From Pomphorhynchus laevis (Eukaryota > Acanthocephala > Palaeacanthocephala > Echinorhynchida > Pomphorhynchidae): a stretch of 64,000 nucleotides of DNA. Made by a program: the position numbers and the translations under genes. Shown one piece after another: positions 57,701 through 64,000 of the stretch. Location of the stretch: NCBI GenBank assembly GCA_012934845.2, contig WNNJ02003012.1:215495-279494 (forward strand), written 5' to 3'. The notes below the pieces were generated by a model. It was not told where the DNA came from. It saw only the letters and a program-made list of their open reading frames with translations, and did no database searches. The number at the start of each line of letters is the position of its first letter. Positions within the stretch are counted from its first letter, which is position 1.

Positions 57701-60700
57701 CATTGGATATATAAGTTATTTTAATACGTATGCTATGCATGGGTGAATTAGATATTATAATAGATACAAAGAGTTTATAGATGTTTTATTCAACATGAAA
57801 TAAATATTTTTCATACAGAAATAATAAATATATTTCATTATTTTTACAATACTTTTAGATGATTACTATCATTTAAATTATTAAATTGAGACCGTTTTTA
57901 AAAAATTATAACTATTTTTCATTTTTCTTCACTATTTTTAGTATGGATTGTTTAGTTCGCATTTTCTTCCTTAATGCTTATCCCTATTTTGGGTATCACG
58001 TTTTAATGAAACGTACCATTTCAGTTGTCCTTCTGTGCGTCACTTACGCGGAACGCAATCATCATGTTAAGGGTTTTGTGCGGTATTTTTAAAGTCGGAG
58101 GCTCTTACTGACATAGGCCTTTTCCTCTTTCAGCCGGGCATGGAACCGGCCTTGGCGGAGTTATTTAGTGCCTTGAATAGGATTTTAATAATTCAATTAT
58201 CATAGAACACCTTTAATTTGTATATCGTCAACTGCTCTCGATATCATCATAACTCTATAATTAAATATATTATATCTATTATATATTAATCTATTATATT
58301 AGATATAAAAAATTATCATAATTTAAATAATAAATGTCTGAATAATTGGTTTTAAGTGATGTAGCTCGCGCAAGTAATTAAAAATACGAAAATAGAGACG
58401 ATAATTTTTCATTTAGAAAAAAATATTATAAATATATTAGATCTTATAAAAATTTAGTCCCTATATTTATTTGATAGCAAATTATTTTTGATCTTTGCAG
58501 TGCTGCATTTATCTAAATAGAACTTGGATCTAAAATAATTGAACTTTATGTTTGATATCAAATAAATTTGACCTGAAAAAGTTAAAATCGACAAAACTTA
58601 AATTTTAGAATTTAAGCCAATGAATTTTGTGATTATTTTAATTAAAAGTTTGAATTTAATCACAAAATTAATTTAAAAAATTAAATCGAAACCTGTTAAA
58701 TCACTTGTTGAATCTTAATTTTTACCTAATTAATTACTAATTAGTTGGTAATCAATAAACTAGTCAAAGATATTTACTATTTAGCAATAGGTTCAGGGAG
58801 AATTATTCACGGCGAGCGAATTTTAGTATTTCGATTACCGCTATCATCCACCGAAAATGCTAAATCAGCTCCTTATAATACACTGTCAAGATCTAGTAAA
58901 CTTGTGACTTCTTCAGATGTATCGAAACGTCTTCGATTTTCAATGAACGAGAATAAAGATAATTATAGGCGTAAATAATTTTAATATTTAATGTTTGTTC
59001 TATTTTTGATACTTTAGAAATATCCTATTCAAGTAGTATTTTGGAATTTCCGCAATCCGAATCTGTTGGTAGTGCCGGCCCTATTAGTGTTGATGATACC
59101 GGAAGTAGCGATGACGTTATTGGAACAGGTTCTGTGGAAGGAATTGATAAAACGTCGGTCGAAGTAGATCTCGACATGCTTAGTGGAAGAGGTATAAATT
59201 AAATTAATAAATTAAAAAGTAAATAAAATAAATTTTTAAGAGAATTGAATTGATTTTTACAGGAATTAAAAATTCCTGTAAAAATCACATTTTTACAATG
59301 TGATTTACAGGAATTAAATTTAACTCACAATTTTCTTTAAAATTTTAGTGTCTACAGCGGTTTTAATTGGGTAGATCTTTAGGAATTTACCAGTTCGAGC
59401 ATTGCATTTGTGTTGTTTTCTGCCCTTTCTTAAGTGGATGCAGATATGTACAAAGAAAAAGCGAGTTTCCTTTTCATCATGCAAAAAATTTCGCAGATTC
59501 ACTTTTTTTGACTGTGAGGAAGTCATTTAACTGATGAGTCCGAGTATTTGAGCATTAATCCCTCTTGAGCACGACATGGATAAATTCGTTTTGTTCTATA
59601 ATGTTGGCACGTTAGCATTGATTGGCACACTTCCGTTATTCGTAATACATGAAACACAATTCAACTTAATGTTATAACATGTCACATTGCTAATTAATAT
59701 TTGCGATAAACAATTCTATCTCAAACCTGCACAGCATATATCCATTCGATCATAATTTTTGCAAACCGTATTTGATTTATTAGACGCTAAGGCAGTTACC
59801 ACTTTTAATATAATAGATGATTCAATGTACACACTCATAATTGTTCTACTTTAATAAACCAAAAAAAAACTTTGTTAGCCATTAAGAATGTATATAATAT
59901 TACTGTGCTAAATAATTAGTACACTCAGTTCTTTCCTTAAAAACTGTATTTTTTAAATCTCTCATTTAGACAAGATATCGGAATGTTCTGCTCGAGGTTC
60001 AGATCAAAATTCTTATCAAACAACCACTACAATATAAGCAAAACCGATGGTTCCAAATATAATCAGAGAACTACGGCAAATTTTTGCCGTAGTTTGAGAA
60101 CGACCTCACTTAACTGTGTCACGTCAGATTCTTCAAGCTTTATTTGTAGGAATTGTGTCCTAGCTAGAATTAATTCTGAAAAAGAAGCGTGGAGATCGAT
60201 CGAATAGTCTCGATCATTCAGTTATATTGATCATTCAGTTACATTGATCATTCAGTTATATTGATAATTCAGTTGTATTCAGTTATTCAGAATGAGTCTC
60301 GATCATTCAGTTTTATTTGACAAATGTATACTCATGTGGCTAATGGGGATCTTATGATGTTGTACATCACGTTTATCACATTATCATCAAGTTTTGGGAT
60401 TGCTTCTCCAGAAGACGTGCTTGTATTTATCAATCTTTCAACAGTTTAGCAAAATATCCAAAGCCAGATATTTGTTAGATTCAACAAATATAATTTGTCC
60501 TAAAGTTGGGAAAATATAATTTACCTAACATTGTGATCTTTGGTGCCGGCAGAATACATCGTGAGAAAATAACCACTATTTTCAGTGAGCTGGGTGGTGC
60601 ACGAATCCAATTTTTACAATCTAGACATTTTTACCTAACTTTTAATGTAGATGTGCTTTTGTAAACAGTACCTTTTAATTAGAAATTTCCAACTAGTGGC

Positions 60701-63603
60701 GATATGGTTCTGATTGCAGTTGATTTTCCCATAAGTTTTCTTGTTAATTACTATATTTTTTAATTGATATAGTTGTCAATATTTGTCATTTGATTTGTCA
60801 ATTGACAAATCAATCAAAGGATTTTTATTTCAACGGAAATACAAAATTAATTAGATAAACGTAAGATAAAGTAAGATAAAATTAATTAATAATATCATAA
60901 CATAAAATAAATTACGGTATGTAATTAAAGTAATTTACTAATAACTTACGAAATACTTACGAAATTAGACTTTTTTGCAAATGTTATTGACAAATTAATT
61001 GGTTTGTACATTTTTATTTTTTTTTCAAAGTGACAACTTTGCTAAAAAATAAATAATTAATTAACTAAATAAATAATTAATTAATTAAATAAATAAATAA
61101 TTTAAATAATAAAAAATAATTATTGTGGCTCTTAAATAGTTGATAAGGAATTATTGGAGATGAATCAAAGAAGGAAAGCAAATTTTATTTAATATTTCGC
61201 TTATTATCTTTCTGAAGATGCTACCAGAGGTTAGCGAAATATCAAATAAAATTTTATAACTAAATAAATAATAATTTATATATTGATATTTTATAATTAT
61301 ATATTTATATTGTTATATTTATATTTAAATTAAAATTTTACTACAGCAACGCTTTCTTTTATTATTGTTGTGAAGCTTTCAACATTCGAAATGTTGAAAT
61401 ATCTTTTTAATGAAAATGTTAAAATTCATAGATATTTTTATGTAACTTTTTAATTATAAACGTAATATCTTTTTACGATTATAATGAAAACATGCATTTT
61501 TATTTTAGAATCACCGAATAATGGCTACGAAAGTTCTGGAAGATGTAGTGTCAATTCAGCATTCATTGGAAATGAGGCAACCTCAATAATGAATGGGCCT
61601 AATGTGACTGAAAAATTTAATATGTTTGACCTTCCAAAATCTCAATGCCAGGGTATAAACTTTTAAAAATCAGCACTTTAATTCTGCGATTTTCATTTTC
61701 AAATAACAAATATAATATTTCACATACAGTTTGTTAAAATTACCCTTTTGGTTCATCTTAATGGCATGACATGATACGCATACTCAACCAAGTCTCAGCA
61801 ATTATCACACGGCATTTTATATAAATTATCATGTTACTAAAACCTATACGTATTAAATTCCATATTTAACTGGAATCCAAAATTACATAAAAATCCAATA
61901 AAACCTAGGTTCATATGTAGTGCGTTTAAATGTACATTGAAACCACTTTCTGTCTGTATGAATAAAATACTTAAAGTAATTAAAGCACACTTCAAAAAAT
62001 ATTGTAGGGTAATCGAAATTAATACTGGTATAAAACACTATTTCAGTATTAATTCTACAAAAGAATTTTTAGAACAGACAAAAGGAATAATTATTAAGAA
62101 TATAAAACGTACGATTTTAGTACGCTTTATACAAATCTAGATTTAGCAGATATTAAAGATGCATTAGAAAAATTAATTAATCTTATATTCGGAAAAAGAT
62201 ATACATATATATGTTATAATAACTATAACGCATATCTAAATTAATAAAAAATAATAAATCTAAATTATATAAAGATATGAAATATATATTTCGATATATT
62301 GATGATATATGTGTGTTTAATTCTAGCAATTTTTATTCAATTAGTGAGCACATTTATCCAGAAAGCCTTATTCTTAACAAAAACAATATTAATGATAAAG
62401 AAGGTGTATATCTTGATATGAGCATTAAATTAACATCAATTAAAACTACTATTAATTTATATCGTAAAAATGACATATTTAAATTTACAAGAAACATATT
62501 TTTGCATGAGCATTCATGCATACCATATAATATAAAATATAATACATTAAATAATGAAATTTTAAGAATTGCAACAATATGTAACGATATTGGCTTTCTT
62601 AAAAATCATTTAAATAATTTAATAGATGCATATTTTAAACTAGGTTACTATAAAAAAACCATCAAGCAGAAAATAGTAAAATATATAAATCAACACAATA
62701 ATATAAAGAATAAATTTGAGATCTTGTGCGGAAAATGATTATGAATGAATAATAAATATTATACTTTTTATGAGAATACGATACGAGATAATCAAATTTA
62801 ATCAAAAGAAATATGTTGGATCGAGGAATTAGTGGCGAAACCTGATAACACAGCAGATGTTCTACTGATGACCTATTATCCTTATTCTTATACATCGTCT
62901 GTTATTTATTGGAAATTGACTTATTTTTTGAAAATTTATTTTTAAATTTTTAATTGATATAACTTATATAAAATCATGCATCATAATTATTAGTTATTTA
63001 TTATAAATAATTATATAGTAATTTTAAAATGGGCAATATATTTTGTATTAGAATAAGATACTCTAGAATTGAAACTAAAGAATTTTGGTTTTCCATAATT
63101 CTAAAACAAATTCTAAAAATTCTAAAACAATAATTCTAAAACAAAAATTCTAAAACAATTTTTTTGGAAAAAAAATTGTTTTAGAATTTTTATTATTTTT
63201 TTTGTTTAAGATGAATATAAACTTGCCCAATCGGATAACTGGAGTACTGTTGTTGGTGCTAGCGACTGTGACCCAACGGAGCGTGTCAATCGCTTGTGCG
63301 ATATTGTGGAAGAAAATCCTATTGTGCAGGATCTTATCAGAATGCATCCGCAGAGAGTAAGAATTTAAGTGCTACATTTTTAAGCTTAAAAATCCACAGT
63401 TAACATCAAGAGAAAGTGATTTGTGGAGTATTGAACCATCAGTGTCAGAAAACGTTACGTCTCTTGATGGCAAGAGCGATGAGAGCTTTGAGGCGTTTCG
63501 TCTTATAGATGGTAAGGATGTCGGAGATATTTACATTAATACCAATTTCGATTCTAAATTAAATAGATGATTTCAGTCACTTTAATGCGGACGATGATCG
63601 ATG
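42741..63603 (+). CDS. GAPVD1: GAPVD1/RME-6-like endocytic regulator, 5' part
   Basis: 14 phase-compatible exons: 42741-42839, 46952-47398, 47448-47518, 48949-49123, 54271-54390, 54434-54529, 55367-55501, 55953-56067, 58785-58970, 59018-59191, 61509-61652, 63211-63356, 63400-63511, 63567-63603; 685 codons, continuing beyond the window. GAPVD1 proteins pair an N-terminal RasGAP-like domain with a C-terminal VPS9 Rab5-exchange domain and act on clathrin-coated vesicles. Family order is seen: EIQRLESK, YHHGWVIGK, FSSAYGAGILKDDEDF, FFICALREPMLNVLAE, DDWYLDIDRD, FEIRLQTYTDIMSRKLA, LLDIIGSSIDTLPL, LTYNEVHNL, LQDLISALPS. The GAP core is weakly conserved: where relatives have ICPAVVNP this reads GNYLHDPI. 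After residue ~420 it is acidic, Ser-rich linker. VPS9 would be off-window. Exon 2's donor (GTCTGT) and any small exon in 59192-61508 are least sure. Confidence 0.82.
43130..44773 (-). pseudogene. RLE-type RT element in GAPVD1-like intron 1
   Basis: An uninterrupted minus-strand frame runs from about 44770 (AEGFTQGDVFSMAAF, RT motif B) to the stop at 43179. Motifs: LWYADDGNLIG (YADD), GPSYGVHLNPGKC, LGVPIGS, GGLCIRDPS, CCHC knuckle CKCRQINTVAHALSC, GGLPSMRHDAVRDFIA, then the endonuclease-like ARLDIACSGLF and SERTFFDICVFN, a Tyr/Arg-rich stretch (CYKYYQQRKRSKYLERI) and a basic end. The 3' UTR with ggttacccgcaaat lies at 43133-43155. It is 5' truncated just before motif B, so it cannot be autonomous, but the open frame of >515 residues implies recent insertion. 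It is antisense to the host gene. Confidence 0.82.
45219..45362 (-). other. Coding-like antisense segment in GAPVD1-like intron 1
   Basis: The minus strand reads SKIDHMSDTMKTALNLDDED, then ELMNERELISLRSVNTALRE and ALSNIRS, then a stop: 47 codons with a charged, helix-forming, coiled-coil-like composition, unlike the AT-rich surroundings. A possible AG acceptor (aaaagcag) precedes it. It might be the last exon of a nested antisense gene or a retro-copied scrap. I do not recognise the family. Confidence 0.3.
46278..46505. repeat. Degenerate minisatellite (aatgtaagtaatacacatta)
   Basis: About nine imperfect units on acattaaaatgtaagtaata, each carrying a gtaagtaat word, lie in intron 1 about 450 bp before exon 2. 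Just left of it, at 46215-46275, is a short inverted repeat (tagtagttctctctgaag / ctcagagagaactagttatc). Confidence 0.75.
47658..47756. repeat. Two perfect hairpins in tandem, intron 3
   Basis: 47658-47690: arms ACAATTGCTTACCC / GGGTAAGCAATTGT, 14 bp without mismatch, loop GGATT. 47727-47756: arms ATAATTAGCG / CGCTAATTAT, 10 bp, loop of 10. They are 36 bp apart, in a GC-richer patch. They could be the end of an unidentified element or structured RNA; nothing coding is near. Confidence 0.7.
47834..48100 (-). pseudogene. Retroelement ORF end associated with RLE-type RTs
   Basis: The minus strand from 48093 reads ADHAKFVKLTKYSGLDERQY, KLVPIAIETLGAIGTNAE and FCSFWEKISSVDRR. After a frame change FLMQRISAAV follows near 47890. 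'KY..L...Y.....A.ETLG..N.....F' followed by 'FLMQRIS.A.QRGN' is a recurring C-terminal pattern in transcripts from invertebrate retroelements that also carry the RT/CCHC/endonuclease protein. The association is from memory of those families, hence only moderate confidence. Confidence 0.5.
49481..49559 (-). ncRNA. Hammerhead ribozyme fold, type III layout, one core change
   Basis: Read on the minus strand: stem III 5' arm TGCCGT (49559-49554), cleavage triplet GUC (49555-49553), stem I TGCCAG (49552-49547) with CTGGCA (49516-49511), core CTGATGA (49510-49504), stem II GTCAT-TGTG-ATGAC (49503-49490), core AAAA (49489-49486; GAAA expected), stem III 3' arm ACGGCA (49486-49481), where the last core A pairs the triplet U. 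All three helices close perfectly (6, 5 and 6 bp). Stem III is open-ended, hence type III. The only core fault is G12 to A at 49489, which normally abolishes cleavage. The neighbouring palindromes retain GAAA. It lies antisense in intron 4 of the GAPVD1-like gene. Confidence 0.8.
49675..50010. repeat. Second hammerhead palindrome, long arms
   Basis: Arms of about 155 bp (from aatgccagcgcaggtctctt at the left to aagagacctgcgctggcatt at the right) face each other around 49838. Each contains a hammerhead core. Left arm, minus strand: CTGATGA 49816-49810, stem II, GAAA 49795-49792, all intact. Right arm, plus strand: CTGATGT 49864-49870 (last core A changed), shortened stem II, GAAA 49884-49887. 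Stem I arms TGCCAG/CTGGCA come from the two halves of the palindrome. The GUC-containing stem III strand is absent from both, replaced by the mirrored core. The outer arms match the flank of the single copy at 49410-49480, so both derive from one element. Confidence 0.78.
50220..52320 (-). pseudogene. RLE-type RT element, longest copy, intron 4
   Basis: Minus-strand frames in order: 52320-51992 (VCHLVDLKKKSGGIRPIGIC, ISKAILTIARNDIQDVAG, TTQLGPSQRGGLELAI; RT fingers); about 51990-51843 (TIDARNAFNLTNRAV, motif A Asp, then a stop); 51842-51585 (SSEGFTQGDPFAMAGF, QIWYADDANFVG, GPKYGYFINAKK); 51562-50576 (NVLGSPIGFDD, GGIGIANP, knuckle CYCGSNITLAHALSC, LPIIRHNAVRDTIA, endonuclease-like CARLDIVCSGVYG, FERTFYDVNVFS); 50426-50232 (SLRSPRSSRGKPLRLGERAV). 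At least three breaks. This copy shows the full domain order: RT, connector, CCHC knuckle, endonuclease-like domain. Confidence 0.8.
52480..53360 (-). pseudogene. Penelope-like RT fragments, two adjacent partial copies
   Basis: The minus strand 53355-52960 encodes TTFNLYCKDDIFKFTRNIFL, SCIPYNIKYNTLNNEILRIA, TICNDIGFLQNHLNNLID and IKQKIVKYINQHNNIKNKF, nearly identical to the C-terminal half of the RT at 62277-62738. A second, more decayed copy of the same segment is at 52485-52680, and the preceding part (LILNKNN-like) is at 52830-52870. It lies in intron 4, antisense to the gene. Confidence 0.75.
54952..55033. repeat. Nested gatcgat palindromes, intron 6
   Basis: gtcgatcaatcgatcgactg, ttagtcgatcgattgatcga and gttgatcaatcgatcaactt follow each other, each a near-perfect inverted repeat of the next, giving ~80 bp able to form several alternative hairpins. 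Confidence 0.8.
56355..56570 (+). pseudogene. GIY-YIG endonuclease fragment of a PLE
   Basis: Across one frame change the plus strand reads IPGDDCDRIHTDQLGKG, then GKGISKRISQHKYHVRKG, and VVINHSLNNDHNIGFDRSKR. This matches the layout of the GIY-YIG endonuclease of Penelope-like elements: a Cys-containing start, the IYIGQTG-like strand (here decayed to IHTDQLG), a basic helix with R-x5-H, and the final N-H-x...H-x-I-x-F-D. It is in intron 8. Confidence 0.65.
56655..56820. repeat. 42-bp tandem repeat with splice-acceptor-like ends
   Basis: Four units of cttttatttccgttgttttt...gttcatttttttctttttcag occur in intron 8. Three end with a pyrimidine tract and CAG and so resemble 3' splice sites in sense orientation. 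Confidence 0.8.
57594..58190. other. GC-richer islands in intron 8, unidentified
   Basis: Two patches (about 57594-57680 and 57955-58170) are much less AT-rich than the intron. The first shares words with 62815-62880 (gataacatagctgatt / gataacacagcagatg). The second contains tcagccgggcatggaaccgg. They look like decayed mobile elements; no protein motif was found. The rest of introns 8 and 10 is AT-rich and featureless apart from entries listed here. Confidence 0.35.
60208..60312. repeat. ~18-bp tandem repeat (gatcattcagttatatt), intron 10
   Basis: Five imperfect units are present, the first and last preceded by tctc. Just before, at 59983-60207, is an open frame (SRFRSKFLSNNHYNISKTDG...) that begins 14 bp after a good acceptor (tctcatttag). 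It is out of phase with exon 10, so it was not added to the gene; within it aactacggcaaa / tttgccgtagtt makes a perfect hairpin. Confidence 0.75.
61930..62738 (+). pseudogene. Penelope-like reverse transcriptase, intron 11
   Basis: Plus-strand pieces: KHYFSINSTKEFLEQTKGII (61937-62100), then in another frame DFSTLYTNLDLADIKDALEK (motif A region), a gap in which the motif B part is missing, then one frame 62277-62738 with MKYIFRYIDDICVFNSS (YIDD catalytic motif), SEHIYPESLILNKNN, YLDMSIKL and the C-terminal segment that is also in the 52.5-53.4 kb fragments. 'YDFSTLYT' and 'RY(I/V)DD' with a following Y-L-D are characteristic of PLE-type RTs. It is incomplete and frameshifted. GIY-YIG is not attached here but occurs alone at 56.4 kb. 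Confidence 0.75.
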
Positions 63604-64000
63604 GTAAGTCATTTCAATAAATTCAAATTTAAAGTAAAATATAGTAAACCATAGTTTATAATACTTGTTCAAAATTTTAAGATCACTAATATTAGTTTAG
63701 TGAAATATGTTCTACTGAAATGATATAATTTGCATCACATCCTTACGAGTTAAAAGTCGTGCTTAATTATCTTACGATGGATTCTACCATGAGTTGGAAT
63801 CTAACATTATTCAATTGTGATCGGTGTTTGTGATATTGTGTATTTTATTGATAGTTATTTGCCTATTTTGAATTGATGAATGAATCAAATTAAGATGAAT
63901 TTATATCAATACATTAATTTAATAAAAATGTAAATTAAAAAATGTATTTAATAAAATAAGATTATATTTGACAAGATAATATATAATATATTATATTTGA

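Noticed and set aside
59530-59585. ctgatgagtccgag as a hammerhead core
   Set aside because: No GAAA partner and no stem II complement to GTCC in a plausible distance.
59983-60207. Additional exon of the GAPVD1-like gene
   Set aside because: A good acceptor precedes it, but the open frame is out of phase with exon 10 and the in-phase frame meets a stop after about 22 codons; exon 10 joins 61509 in phase without it.

Overview
The window is nuclear DNA of an invertebrate animal. Two intron-containing host genes are recognisable on the plus strand, and almost everything else with coding character is retrotransposon debris. The background is very AT-rich, and the elements stand out by higher GC. 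The proteins support a metazoan but not a phylum, so I name none.

Layout. (1) 1-24.5 kb is a transposon graveyard. It holds a Ty3/gypsy integrase tail; one nearly complete APE-type LINE ('family A', 3571-7836, minus) with truncated copies at 10.0, 12.8-14.8 and 20.8 kb; a sister 'family B' (2.7-3.5, 8.2-9.3, 22.3-24.5 kb); several other LINE lineages (called C, D, F and G here); a tRNA-derived SINE-like unit; an unusual reverse transcriptase (RT) with a restriction-like endonuclease (RLE)-like C-terminus (11.4-12.7 kb); and minisatellites, two of which arose from RT coding sequence. (2) 25,180-36,997 is a complete translation initiation factor eIF2-gamma gene in 11 exons. (3) 37-42.7 kb is intergenic, with a hammerhead-ribozyme palindrome inside a larger inverted-repeat unit, an RLE-RT fragment and a LINE fragment. 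(4) 42,741 to the right edge is the 5' part (14 exons, 685 codons) of a GAPVD1/RME-6-like endocytic regulator. Its long introns hold two RLE-RT copies, Penelope-like (PLE) RT and GIY-YIG remnants, and hammerhead-ribozyme repeats.

How it fits together. I infer no functional link between the two host genes: one delivers initiator tRNA to the ribosome and the other acts in Ras/Rab5-type endocytic signalling. In both, introns are either 43-57 nt or longer than 450 nt, and most of the recognisable element debris lies in the long class. All exon junctions given below were placed by hand from GT/AG signals, reading-frame phase and remembered family similarity; no transcript was available.

The most interesting material is the set of hammerhead-ribozyme sequences: one complete stem I/II/III fold at 49.5 kb with a single core change, and two head-to-head palindromes at 39.0 and 49.8 kb with intact or near-intact cores. 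Next come the RLE-type RT family, and conserved 3'-terminal hairpins with compensatory base changes in the LINEs.
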